NCBI GenBank assembly: GCA_963798075.1
Contig: CAWCRU010000012.1
Location: forward strand, 1 to 64,000
DNA length: 64,000 bases
Source: DATAOG01 sp963798075
GTDB taxonomy: Bacteria > Pseudomonadota > Alphaproteobacteria > Geminicoccales > Geminicoccaceae
Direction of reading: 5' to 3'
A model generated the notes under the pieces. The model did no database searches. It was not told where the DNA came from and was given only the letters and a program-made list of their open reading frames with translations. This document shows, one piece after another, positions 18,054 through 26,791 of this stretch. A program made the translations under genes and the position numbers. Every line of letters starts with the position of its first letter. Within the stretch, counting starts at the first letter, position 1.

Positions 18054-18931
18054 TCAGCGGGGCCGGAGCTGCAGGCGCTCGCGGGCCTCGTCGGGGCCGA
18101 GCGTCCGGGCGCCCATGAGCTCGACGATCTGCTTCGCCCGCGCCACCAGCGCGCCGTTGCTGGCCGGCATGCCCTTGTCGAGCCAGAGGTTGTCCTCGAG
18201 GCCGACCCGCACGTGGCCGCCGAGAAAGACTGCCTCCGCAACCATCGGCATCTGCATGCGGCCGATGCCAAAAGCCGAGAAAATCGCGTCCTTCGGCAGC
18301 AGGTCGCGCATAGCGAGGACCGCGCGCGGATCGCACTCGGCACCGAACGGGATGCCCGTGCAGAGCTGGAAGAGCGGCGGGCTCTCGACCAGGCCCTCCT
18401 CGATCAGTTGCTTGGCCATCCAGACGTGGCCGAGCTCGAACACCTCGATCTCGGGCTTGACGCCTGCGGCCTTGATCCGCTTCGCCATCGCGCGCAGCAT
18501 GTCCGGCGTGCTGAGATAGGCGCTCGCCGCGTAGTTCATGCTGCCGCAGTCGAGGGTGCAGATCTCGGGCCGAGCTCCTCGACATGGGCGAGCCGGTCTG
18601 CGACGCTCGCCATGTCGGTGCCGGGCCCGCCCTGCCAGGGCCGCTCCGGGTCGGGCACGAAATCGCCGCCCATGCCGGCGGTGAGGTTCAGGATGACCTC
18701 GGCGTTGCGGGCCCTGATGCGCTCGACGACCTCGCGATAGAGGGCGGGCTTGCGCGCCGCCTTGCCGGTCGCGGGATCGCGGACGTGGATGTGGGTGATC
18801 GCGGCCCCGGCTTCGGCCGCCTCGAGCGCGGCGTCGGCGATCTCGGTGGGCGTGACCGGGATCGCGGGATGGCGGCCGACGGTATCGCCGGCCCCGGTCA
18901 CGGCGCAGGTGATGATCACTTCCCTGTTCAT
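18054..18931 (-). CDS. Beta-keto acid cleavage enzyme (BKACE, DUF849), probable dehydrocarnitine cleavage enzyme; one indel
   Basis: BKACE enzymes use acetyl-CoA and zinc to split beta-keto acids. Beside L-carnitine dehydrogenase the substrate is most likely 3-dehydrocarnitine, giving betainyl-CoA and acetoacetate. The zinc motif THIHVRDPATG, the start REVIITCAVTGAG, and the downstream segments DCGSMNYAASAYLSTP and FELGHVWMAKQLIEEGL are all family hallmarks. One base is missing near 18571 between HVEEL and RPEICTLDC; corrected length is about 293 residues, normal. The ATG at 18931 has GGGAGG eight bases upstream. It is the first gene of the carnitine operon and diverges from the FitA-like antitoxin gene. 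Confidence 0.87.
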
Positions 18932-19025
18932 GCCTCGACCTCCCGCCGACCTCGCCAGCTCCACGCCAAGCATAGCCGCGGCGGGCCTCGACAGGCCACA
19001 GCTTTCCGCCGGAGGTTGCTTCTGA

Positions 19026-19043
19026 TGATAGCAAATGCTATCT
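19026..19043. promoter_or_regulatory. FitA-type operator TGATAGCA-AA-TGCTATCT
   Basis: A near-perfect palindrome 22 bases before the antitoxin start. The half-site TGATAGCA/TGCTATCA is, as I recall, the same one recognised by FitA of Neisseria FitAB, where the halves are more widely spaced. It supports a ribbon-helix-helix antitoxin downstream. It also lies 95 bases upstream of the divergent carnitine operon, so repression there is conceivable but unproven. Confidence 0.6.
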
Positions 19044-19064
19044 CAAAGTCGAGGAGACAATGCG

Positions 19065-19330
19065 ATGGCGACCCTGATTGTTCGCAAGCTCGACGACGAT
19101 CTCGTGCAGCGCCTGAAAGCGCGGGCCAAGGCGCACGGCCGCTCGGCCGAGGCCGAGCACCGCCTGATCCTCCAGGAGGCGCTCCCCCCAAGCCCAAGAT
19201 GACCGGCGCCGAGTTCTGGGAAGCGCTACGGAAGGACGGTCCCTTGCTGGAGGACGACGACGAGTTCTTCAAGGCGCTTGAAGAGCTCGCGTCGATCAGA
19301 CCGCGTGGTGGCGTGCTGGATTTCGTCTGA
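19065..19330 (+). CDS. FitA/VapB-like antitoxin (ribbon-helix-helix), broken in a C-run
   Basis: Antitoxin of a PIN-toxin pair. The N-terminal 40 residues (MATLIVRKLDDDLVQRLKAR... followed by HGRSAEAEHRLILQEAL) match FitA-like ribbon-helix-helix proteins; the rest (PKMTGAEFWEALRKDGP ... GGVLDFV) is the toxin-binding tail. The frame breaks in a run of six C (19184-19189); seven would restore it, giving about 89 residues. The ATG at 19065 has GAGGAG upstream and the operator palindrome before it. Its TGA is followed directly by the ATG of the degraded toxin gene. Confidence 0.72.
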
Positions 19331-19789
19331 ATGAGGCGGCTGCATGCCTGGATACGAACGTCGTGTCCGAGCACCGCCGAGCCCAGTCCGCACCCAAGCA
19401 TGTTGCCGTCCTGGTTTCGCGATCAGGATCCCGAGCGGCCTTTTTCTGACCGCGAGGAGTCGTCGGGCGAGCTCGCTGTGTCGGCATCGCATGTTCTGCC
19501 GTGCCGGCAAGCGCCGCGTATCGAGCTGGAGGCCTGGCTCGACATGCTGATCAGGCAACGGTTCGCCGCGTCGGATCCTGCCCTACTGACTACCCGCAGG
19601 CAGGCTTCGACGCTACGGCGGACGCTCTGCCGGCCGACGCTCGAAATCCGCGAGGGCGAGGGTCCGGACTGCAGCGACGCGCAGATCGCGGCGGTAGCCA
19701 AGGTGCACGACATGGCCGTCGCAACCCGCAACGTCGCCGACTTCGAGCATCTCGGCGTCGCGGTGATCAATCCCTGGGAGGCGGGCTGA
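19331..19789 (+). pseudogene. FitB/VapC-like PIN-domain toxin, degraded
   Basis: PIN-domain ribonuclease fragments are spread over three frames: CLDTNVVSEHRR (first acidic Asp), then AEPSPHPSMLPSWFRDQDPE, then RIELEAWLDMLIRQRF, and finally SDAQIAAVAKVHDMAVATRNVADFEHLGVAVINPWE with the C-terminal acidic residues. All pieces match FitB order and spacing. At least four frame changes occur in about 460 bases, far denser than in the surrounding genes, so I read this as a true pseudogene, though poor sequence could contribute. It directly follows the antitoxin and ends five bases before the next gene. Confidence 0.7.
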
Positions 19790-19793
19790 CCGC

Positions 19794-21388
19794 ATGGCGC
19801 AGGTCTACGACGCGATCATCGTCGGCGGCGGCCACAATGGCCTCGTCTGCGGCGCCTATCTCGCCAAGGCCGGGCTGAAGACGCTCGTGCTCGAGCGTCG
19901 CCACGTCATCGGCGGCGCCGCCGTGTCCGAGGAGATCGTGCCGGGCTTCACCTTCTCGGTCTTCTCCTATGTCATGAGCCTCCTCCACCCGAAGGTGATC
20001 CGCGAGCTCGAGCTCCAGAAGTTCGGGCTCGAGGTCCTGCCTGCCAACGATCTGTTCTGCCCGCTCCACGACGACGACTACATCATCCTGTCCGACGACG
20101 TGAGGAAGACGCAGGAGAACTTCGCGCGCTTCTCGAGGCACGATGCCGAGGTCGTATCCCGCCTTCAACGACCACCTGCAGGAATCCGCGCGGCTCGTGC
20201 GCGCGCTGCTGCTCGAGACGCCGGTCGATCCGACCCGGCGCGACTGGCGGGGCTTCAAGGAGACGGCAGGGCTGCTCTGGCGCCAGCGCAGGATCGGCCG
20301 CGGCTTCTACCGGATGGTCGACCTGCTCAGCATGAGCGCCTACGACTACCTGTCGCGCTGGTTCGACTCCGACATCATCAAGGCGCTGTTCGCCTACTAT
20401 GCCTCGATCGGCACCTTCGCCGGGCCGAAATCGCCGGGCTCGGCCTACGTCATCATGCACCACCTGATGGGCGAGCACGAAGGTGCCGGCGGCTGGGGTT
20501 TCGTGCGCGGCGGCATGGGCACGATCAGCCGCTCGATCGCGGCTTCCGGCGCGCGCTTCGGGCTCGAGGTCAAGACCGGCGCGGCGGTCGCCGAGGTCAG
20601 GGTCAGGGACGGACGTGCTGTCGGCGTCGTGACCGAGACGGGCGACAGCTACGAGGCCAACGTCGTCGCCTGCAACGCCAACGCCAAGGTGCTCTATCGC
20701 AAGCTGGTCGCGCCGGCGCATCTGCCAGCCGACCTGCTCTCCGAGATCGACGGCTTCCGGACCTTCTCGACCGCTTTCAAGATCAACATCGCGGCCGAGG
20801 CGCCACCCGTCTGGCGCGCCTTCGACAAGGCGAGCGCCGGCTTCGACTATCCGACCTACGTGCACCTGGCACCCGACATCGACTGGCTCGAGCGCGCCTA
20901 TGACGATGCCAAGTACGGCTGGTACTCGGCGAGGCCCTTCGTCACCCCGGTCGTGCCGACGATCCGCGACCACACGATAGCGCCACCCGGTAAGCACGTT
21001 GTCCACCTGTTCGGCGGCCACGCGCCCTATGAGCTCAAGAACGCCACCTGGGAGCGCGAGCGCGACGGCCTGGTCAGGAACGTGCTCGGCGTGATCGACG
21101 AGTTCGCGCCAGGCTTCTCCTCGCAGATCATCGACATGCAGGTGCTGCTGCCGCCCGACATCGAGGAGATCCTGAACATCCCGAACGGCCACATCTTCCA
21201 CGGCGAACTCTCGCTCGACCAGCTGTTCTGGCAGCGCCCGGCACCCGGCTTTGCCGACTACCGGAGCCCGATCCGCGGGCCTCTATCTGTGCGGCTCGTC
21301 GGCCCATCCGGGCGGGGGCGTCTCCGGCATCCCGGGCCACAACGCCGCCCGCGAGATCCTGAAGGACCGCAAGCGGCGCAAACGTTGA
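19794..21388 (+). CDS. Phytoene-desaturase-like FAD oxidoreductase (PYROXD2/CrtI family), two indels
   Basis: A flavin amine-oxidase/CrtI-fold protein. The N-terminal FAD motif is VGGGHNGLVCGAYLAKAG (about residues 11-28), followed by LERRHVIGGAAVSEE; the C-terminal FAD signature LYLCGSSAHPGGGVSGIPGHNA is clear after correction. Two insertions break it: an extra T near 20152 (expected EAYPAFNDHLQE) and an extra G near 21272 (expected RGLYLCGSS). Corrected length is about 531 residues. GGAGG lies upstream of the ATG. No carotenoid genes are near; family members in such settings are often of unknown function. It converges on the amidohydrolase gene, 30 bases apart. Confidence 0.82.
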
Positions 21389-21418
21389 ACCCTCCGAGTG
21401 GCAGCCTCTTGCCGCCGG

Positions 21419-22855
21419 TCAGCCGATGATCGGCCAGGCGAGGCTCGGGCTGAGGCCGAGCCGGGCCATGCGCCGCTCGACCGACCGCCTTGCCTCCGCC
21501 CGCACCTCGGCTTCGTCGAGGCGCGTCGAGCGGCCGCCGTGGAAGACGACCTCGCCGTTGACGAGCACCGTGTCGACGGTCCCGGCGCGGCTGGTGAGCG
21601 CCAGCTGATGCACCGGGTTGACGGCGGGGCCGGTCTCGGCGGCGGTGCTCGAGCGGATCACGAGGTCGGCGCGCTTGCCGGGCTCGAGGCTGCCCAGCGC
21701 GTCCGCGAGCAGGGCGGTGCGCGCGGCGTTCACCGTCTGCATCTCGAGCAGCATCGCGGCGGTGACCGGCGTGCGCGTGCCGGCCGCGAGATGGAATGCG
21801 GAAAGCGCGGCGTCGCCGATCGTGCACTCAAGCGCGCCATCGGTCCCGAGCGCCACGTTGATGCCGTCCCGGTAGAGCTCCGGATGCCGGCAGCGCGCCT
21901 GGTCGAGGATCCCGGTCTTCTGGAAGGCGAGGGGGCACCAGATGACCGAGGTGCCGCTCGCCTTGAGCGGCGCCACCTCGTCCTCGGCCATCACCGCCAT
22001 GTGGACCAGCGTCGCGTTCGGCCCGAGCACACCCAGCTCCTCGAGGTGGACGATGCGCGAGCGGCCGAGCCACTCCCGATCGGCTGCGGTCGCCGCGGGG
22101 TGATAGCCCTCGTGCTGGTGGAAGGCGACGCCCGCGTCGTCGGCCTGCGCCTTGGCCGCCTTGAGCAGCGCGTCGGAGGCGGTGCCGAGCCCATAGACCG
22201 CGACGTAGCCGCGGGCGAGCGCCTCGGGATCGCGGTTGCGATGCAGCTGGCTGCCGAGCTCGTTCAGGCAGCGCTCGAGCTCAGGCGGCGAGCGATCGTA
22301 GAGCATCCTGCTCTCGAGCCCGCCCAGGTGGCGCATGACCTCGACCTGGTCCCAGAGATAGCAGCCGGCGAGCAGCGTGCGCACGCCAGCTAGCGTCGCC
22401 GCCTCCGCGACCGCGTCGGGCTCGAACACCGATCCCGGCTCGATCAGCATCGTGAAGCCGTTTCTGAGCATCTCGAGGGAGGCCAGGCTGGCGGCGACGT
22501 ACTCGTCCTCGGCGGTGACGTCGGCCTTCCAGTCGGCGAACGAGACCTTGAGCTGCCCGGACTGCGCGGTGTCGGCGAACACGCCGCGGCAGGTGCCGTG
22601 CACGATGTGGTTGTGGGCGTCGATCAGGCCGGGATGGACCACGCCGCCGCCGGCATCGAAGGAGCGCCGGCCGTGATAGCGCCACAAAAGCTCGCGCTCG
22701 GGGCCGACCGCGGTGATCTTGCTGCCCGTGACCGCGACCGCGCCGGGCGCGAAGATCCGCCGTTCGGCGTCCATGCTGACGACGTAGCCGTTGTGGACGA
22801 GGATGTCGCAGACCTCCGGCTCGTCGGTGGCTGCGTAGTGGTGCTGTGCGGGCAT
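21419..22855 (-). CDS. Amidohydrolase family protein (TrzA/SsnA-like deaminase)
   Basis: Metal-dependent hydrolase of the amidohydrolase superfamily, 478 residues. Ligands are seen in DAHNHIVHG (H-x-H, about residues 77-79), HQHEGYHP, HMAVMAEDE and GTDGALECTIGD (Asp). The C-terminal RADLVIRSS segment is typical of the deaminase/chlorohydrolase subgroup acting on aminated heterocycles. AGAGGGGG lies before the ATG. It is probably the last gene of the operon that starts at the GntR regulator or DUF3830 gene, 40 bases after an enolase-superfamily gene. The substrate is unknown. Confidence 0.8.
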   Translation of the reverse strand: MPAQHHYAATDEPEVCDILVHNGYVVSMDAERRIFAPGAVAVTGSKITAVGPERELLWRYHGRRSFDAGGGVVHPGLIDAHNHIVHGTCRGVFADTAQSGQLKVSFADWKADVTAEDEYVAASLASLEMLRNGFTMLIEPGSVFEPDAVAEAATLAGVRTLLAGCYLWDQVEVMRHLGGLESRMLYDRSPPELERCLNELGSQLHRNRDPEALARGYVAVYGLGTASDALLKAAKAQADDAGVAFHQHEGYHPAATAADREWLGRSRIVHLEELGVLGPNATLVHMAVMAEDEVAPLKASGTSVIWCPLAFQKTGILDQARCRHPELYRDGINVALGTDGALECTIGDAALSAFHLAAGTRTPVTAAMLLEMQTVNAARTALLADALGSLEPGKRADLVIRSSTAAETGPAVNPVHQLALTSRAGTVDTVLVNGEVVFHGGRSTRLDEAEVRAEARRSVERRMARLGLSPSLAWPIIG

Positions 22856-22895
22856 GCGCCCCCTCTTTCTGAGCCGAGTTTGCGGGTCGATCGTT

Positions 22896-24008
22896 CTAGG
22901 CGGGCGGTTGCTGCCAGGCTTCGACCACGGCCATGTCCAGCTCGACGCCGAGGCCGGGGCCCTCGGGCGGAAAGGCGTGGCCGTTCTCGAGCCGCAGCGG
23001 CGCCTTCAGAAGGTCCGCCTCGTGGTAGAGGACCCCGCAGGTGTCGCTGTCGAAGCCGAGATTGGTCATGGCGACGCCGAGATGGATCTGGGCGGCGGTG
23101 CCGATCCCGAATTCCGGCATGCTGCCGATCAGGCAGGGGATCCCGGCGAGCTCGCAGATCGAGAACGTGCGGCTCGCGGGCAGCAGGCCGCCCGATTCCG
23201 AGACGTAGACGTTGACCACGTCGGCAGCGCGCCTGCGGATCACCTCGATCGCATCCCGCGGGCCCCAGACGCTCTCGTCGGCCATGATCGGGACGGCGAC
23301 GTGAGCGCGGATCTCGGCCATGCCGTCGAGCTCGCGCGGGCGCAGCGGCTGCTCGATCAGCTCCGGCTCGTAGGCCTCCATCGCGCGGATGATCGGCACC
23401 GCCTCCTTGGCCGAGCGCCAGGCCATGTTGGCATCGATCCGCAGGCGCTTATCGGGCCCGATCGCCGCGCGCACCAGCCGCACCGCCTCGATGTCCCGCC
23501 TGGGCTCCTGGCCGACCTTGACCTTGACCGTGCGGAAGCCCTCGGCCGCGCGCTCGGCGCCGAACGCCGCCATCTGCTCGGGGGTGCCGAACGGGATCGA
23601 GTAGCTGAGCGGCACGCTCTCGCGCACGAGCCCGCCGAGCAGGTTGTAGACCGGTTGGCCCAGATCCTTGCCGATGATGTCGAAGAGCGCCATCTCGAGG
23701 CCGGCCCGGGCGAGCTCGGAATCCGACAGGGCAGCTTCCATGCGCCGCCCGAGATGGGTGATCCGGAACGGGTCCTCCCCCAGGAGCAAAGGCGCCAGCA
23801 CCTGCTCGACGTCGCGGCACAAGAGCCGGCCGCGGCGCGAAAAGCAGCTCGCCATCTCGCCGATGCCCGTGATGCCGGCGTCGGTCTCGATCAGCACGAT
23901 GCCGTGCTCGGAGACGTCCGCGGGCCCGAGCGCGGTGCGCGTCACCTGCCCGAAGGCGCGCCGGCGGCGGCCGTAGACGACGTAGGTGCGAACCTTGGTG
24001 ATCCTCAT
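22896..24008 (-). CDS. Mandelate racemase/muconate lactonizing enzyme family protein (first of three)
   Basis: Enolase-superfamily enzyme of 370 residues. The first base motif TVKVKVG (K-x-K), then metal ligands DANMAW (Asp), IEQPL (Glu) and MADESV (Asp/Glu), are present. The lysine expected on the sixth strand in muconate-lactonizing enzymes is not: the segment reads VNVYVSESGG. That suggests one-base chemistry or an unusual reaction. The gene lies between the amidohydrolase and creatininase genes in the GntR-headed cluster. RBS AGGCGGAC is upstream. Substrate not predictable by eye. Confidence 0.82.
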   Translation of the reverse strand: MRITKVRTYVVYGRRRRAFGQVTRTALGPADVSEHGIVLIETDAGITGIGEMASCFSRRGRLLCRDVEQVLAPLLLGEDPFRITHLGRRMEAALSDSELARAGLEMALFDIIGKDLGQPVYNLLGGLVRESVPLSYSIPFGTPEQMAAFGAERAAEGFRTVKVKVGQEPRRDIEAVRLVRAAIGPDKRLRIDANMAWRSAKEAVPIIRAMEAYEPELIEQPLRPRELDGMAEIRAHVAVPIMADESVWGPRDAIEVIRRRAADVVNVYVSESGGLLPASRTFSICELAGIPCLIGSMPEFGIGTAAQIHLGVAMTNLGFDSDTCGVLYHEADLLKAPLRLENGHAFPPEGPGLGVELDMAVVEAWQQPPA

Positions 24009-24042
24009 GTGCCAGTCCGCCTGTTCGGTCTGCGCTGCCGGC

Positions 24043-24816
24043 TCAGGCCAGCCGGTCCTCGGCCCACAGCGCCTCGTTGGTCAGCGCCCGCGCGAGCGCG
24101 CCGGCCGCCGCCGCCAGCAGCCGCTCGCCCTTCTCGGCGCTCGCGGCCTTGGGCGCGCCCATCACGCCCACCTCGGTCCACCAGGCCATCGAGCGCCAGC
24201 GGTAGATGCCGCCGTGGCCGCGCAGGGCCTCCATCGGCGCCTCGAGCCCGGCTGCCCGCGCCCGGTCGACGAGCTCCGGGCGCAACGCCAGCATCATCGA
24301 GGTCTCGGCCTCGCAGGCATGGCCGACGTTGTCCTGGCGCTCGAGGAGGCCGGCGAACGCCGCGGCGGTCTCGGGCAGCGTCCAGTAGGTCGCGGTCGTG
24401 ACCGGGATGCCGAGCTCGAGGGTGAGCTCGGCCGAGATGTTGGCGAGCGCGCTGATGTTGCCGCCGTGGCCGTTGAGCAGGCAGACCCGCCGGAAGCCCT
24501 GGCGCTGGAACGAGCGGCAGAGGCAGCGCAGCACCGCCTGGTAGGTCGAAAGATCGAGGGTGACGGTACCGCCGAGCGACATGTGGTGCTCGGCGAGGCC
24601 CGGCCACAGCGTCGGCGCGACCACGACCGGGGCGCTGCCGGCGATTTCTCTGGCAGCGCGCAGCGCCACCTCGCTGACCAGGACGACATCGACCTGGACC
24701 GGCAGATGGGGCCCGTGCTGCTCGAGCGATGCGACCGGCTGGATCACCAGCGCGTCCCGCTCGGCGAGCTCGCGAAGCTCGTAGGCCTTGAGGTTGGCCC
24801 AAAGGACCTCGGTCAT
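24043..24816 (-). CDS. Creatininase family protein
   Basis: Binuclear-metal amidohydrolase of the creatininase fold, 257 residues from the ATG at 24816 (AAGGAGAC upstream; an in-frame extension of ten codons has none). Metal ligands: EQHGPHLP (Glu, His), the following Asp in VQVDVV, NGHGGN (His), and the Glu in GHACEAETSMML. Family members hydrolyse creatinine, formamidopyrimidines or peptide tails (MftE); the neighbours (amidohydrolase, two enolase-superfamily enzymes, amino-acid transporter) point to a small nitrogenous substrate, which is inference. Confidence 0.85.
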   Translation of the reverse strand: MTEVLWANLKAYELRELAERDALVIQPVASLEQHGPHLPVQVDVVLVSEVALRAAREIAGSAPVVVAPTLWPGLAEHHMSLGGTVTLDLSTYQAVLRCLCRSFQRQGFRRVCLLNGHGGNISALANISAELTLELGIPVTTATYWTLPETAAAFAGLLERQDNVGHACEAETSMMLALRPELVDRARAAGLEAPMEALRGHGGIYRWRSMAWWTEVGVMGAPKAASAEKGERLLAAAAGALARALTNEALWAEDRLA

Positions 24817-24848
24817 GGCGTCTCCTTTCGGCTCGCGGGGGACCATCC

Positions 24849-25670
24849 TCAGCTCCGCTCGAGGAGCTGGCGCAGGAAGGCCTGGGTGCGCGGCTGGCTC
24901 GGGCGCGTGAAGATCACGTCGGGTGCCCCCTCCTCGACGATCACGCCCTGGTCGATGAAGATCACGCGGTCGGCGACGTCGCGCGCGAACCCCATCTCGT
25001 GGCTCACGACCAGCATCGTCATGCCCTCGTCGGCGAGCTGGCGCATGACGCGCAGCACCTCGCCCACGAGCTCGGGATCGAGCGCCGAGGTCACCTCGTC
25101 GAACAGCATCACCTGCGGGCGCATGGCGAGCGCGCGGGCGATCGCGGCGCGCTGCTGCTGGCCGCCGGACAGGCGCGCCGGGTGCTCGTCCGCCTTGTCG
25201 CCGAGGCCGACCCGCGCCAAAAGCTCGAGGGCCAGCGCATCGGCGTCATCGCGGCTCAGCCCCCGCACCCGGCGCGGCGCCAGCGCGATATTCTGCTTCG
25301 CGGTCAGGTGCGGGAACAGATTGAAGCTCTGGAACACCATCCCGATCTCCTGCCGCATGCGGCGGATGGTGGCCTTGTCGGGCTTCTTGCCGCGCTCCCC
25401 GCTGCCGACCGCGATCGGCACGCCCTCGATCTGGATCTCGCCCCGCTGGATCGGCTCGAGGAGACAGACGCAGCGCAACAGCGTGCTCTTGCCGGAGCCG
25501 CTGGCGCCGATCAGGACCACGACCTCGCCCTGGCGCACGGCAAGGTCGATGCCGCGCAGAACCTCGAGGCGCGCGAAGCTCTTCCAGACGCCCGCGAGCC
25601 GGACAAAAGGCTCTGCGGGTCCGTCCGCGGCGCCGGCGCGGGACAGCATCATGTCCGCCACGTCGTTCAT
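24849..25670 (-). CDS. Polar amino-acid ABC transporter ATPase
   Basis: ATPase of the importer encoded here. The 273 residues hold Walker A GASGSGKST, signature LSGGQQQRAAIARAL and Walker B VMLFDEVTSALD, and the MVFQSFNLFPHLTAKQN Q-loop typical of GlnQ-like proteins. The first 20 residues are an extra N-terminal tail. The ATG at 25670 overlaps the stop of the upstream enolase-superfamily gene by one base (TGATG), showing that enzyme and transporter genes form one transcription unit. Confidence 0.9.
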   Translation of the reverse strand: MNDVADMMLSRAGAADGPAEPFVRLAGVWKSFARLEVLRGIDLAVRQGEVVVLIGASGSGKSTLLRCVCLLEPIQRGEIQIEGVPIAVGSGERGKKPDKATIRRMRQEIGMVFQSFNLFPHLTAKQNIALAPRRVRGLSRDDADALALELLARVGLGDKADEHPARLSGGQQQRAAIARALAMRPQVMLFDEVTSALDPELVGEVLRVMRQLADEGMTMLVVSHEMGFARDVADRVIFIDQGVIVEEGAPDVIFTRPSQPRTQAFLRQLLERS

Positions 25671-26782
25671 CAGGCCTCGACCCGATAGGCGGCGAGCGCG
25701 TCCGGATCGAGGCTGACGCCGAGGCCGGGGCCGTCGGGCGGCCGCACGCCGCCATCCTCGAGCGTCAGCCGTTCGCAGATGACGTCGCGCTCGTGGTAGA
25801 AGGGACCGATGATGTCGGACGGCACGGTGCCGTCGATCGCCGGCGCCGAGAGGCCGATGTGCGCCATGAAGGCCGAGTGGACGCCGAGCTCGAGCGTGCT
25901 GCCGAGCAGGCACGGGATCCGGCCGGCGCGGGCGAGGCCCAGGATCTCGCGGGTCGCGAGATAGCCGCCGTGGGTCGCGGGCGTGAGCGCCCAGATGTCG
26001 GCGGCCCGCGAGGCGAGGAGCTGGAGAGCGTCCTCGAGCGTGAACAGGCTTTCATGCGCCACGATCGGGATGCGGCTGTGGCGGCGGTACTCGGCGAGCG
26101 CGGCCGCGGGCGTCCTTGGGATCGGCTGCTCGATGAAGGCGACGCCCTGCTCCTCCAGCCGCGGCAGCGCCCACATGGCTTCGGCGAACGACCAGCCGGT
26201 ATTGGCATCGACCCCGATCGGCACGTCGGGCCCGACCGCGGCGCGCACCGCGCGCACGCGGGCGATGTCGCTCCTGACCTCGAGCCCGGTCTTGATCTTG
26301 AGGTAGCGAAAGCCCGCCGCGAGCACCTCCTCGGCCATCTCGCCCGCGCGCTCGGGCGCGCCGCTGACCACGAACTTGACCGCGACCCGCTCGCGCACGC
26401 GCCCGCCCCAGAGCTCCGCGAGCGGCAGGTTCGCAACTTTGCCGACGATGTCCCAGAGCGCCATCTCGACCGCCGCCTTGGCGTAGGGGTTGGCGGCGAT
26501 CGCCTGGTCCATCCGCGTGCGCGCCGCTTCGATGCGGAGCGGATCCTGGGCCGAGAGTGCCGGCGCCAGATGGTTGCGGATGCAATGGGCGCAGCTGTGC
26601 AGGTCCTCGCCGGTCCAGTCGAGCTCGGGCGAGGCCTCGCCGATCCCGTCGATCCCGGCGCTGGTGCGCACGATCACCAGCACGAACCGGGCCGACGGGA
26701 TCGAGCCGTAGGCGGACGCGATCCGCACCTTCGGCGTGCGCGGCACCGCGACCGGGATGACCTCGATGGCGTCGATCTTCAA
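25670..26782 (-). CDS. Mandelate racemase/muconate lactonizing enzyme family protein (second of three)
   Basis: Enolase-superfamily enzyme, 370 residues. KIKTG gives the K-x-K base, DANTGW the Asp, IEQPI the Glu, and VAHESL replaces the usual Asp-Glu third-ligand context with His-Glu. The sixth-strand lysine is again absent; the region reads WALTPATHGG, with a His that could act instead. It shares no obvious close relation to the first copy. The start is TTG at 26782, with GAGAGG upstream. It is embedded in the amino-acid transporter genes and coupled to the ATPase gene by a one-base overlap. Confidence 0.82.
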   Translation of the reverse strand: MKIDAIEVIPVAVPRTPKVRIASAYGSIPSARFVLVIVRTSAGIDGIGEASPELDWTGEDLHSCAHCIRNHLAPALSAQDPLRIEAARTRMDQAIAANPYAKAAVEMALWDIVGKVANLPLAELWGGRVRERVAVKFVVSGAPERAGEMAEEVLAAGFRYLKIKTGLEVRSDIARVRAVRAAVGPDVPIGVDANTGWSFAEAMWALPRLEEQGVAFIEQPIPRTPAAALAEYRRHSRIPIVAHESLFTLEDALQLLASRAADIWALTPATHGGYLATREILGLARAGRIPCLLGSTLELGVHSAFMAHIGLSAPAIDGTVPSDIIGPFYHERDVICERLTLEDGGVRPPDGPGLGVSLDPDALAAYRVEA

Positions 26783-26791
26783 GGCAGCCTC

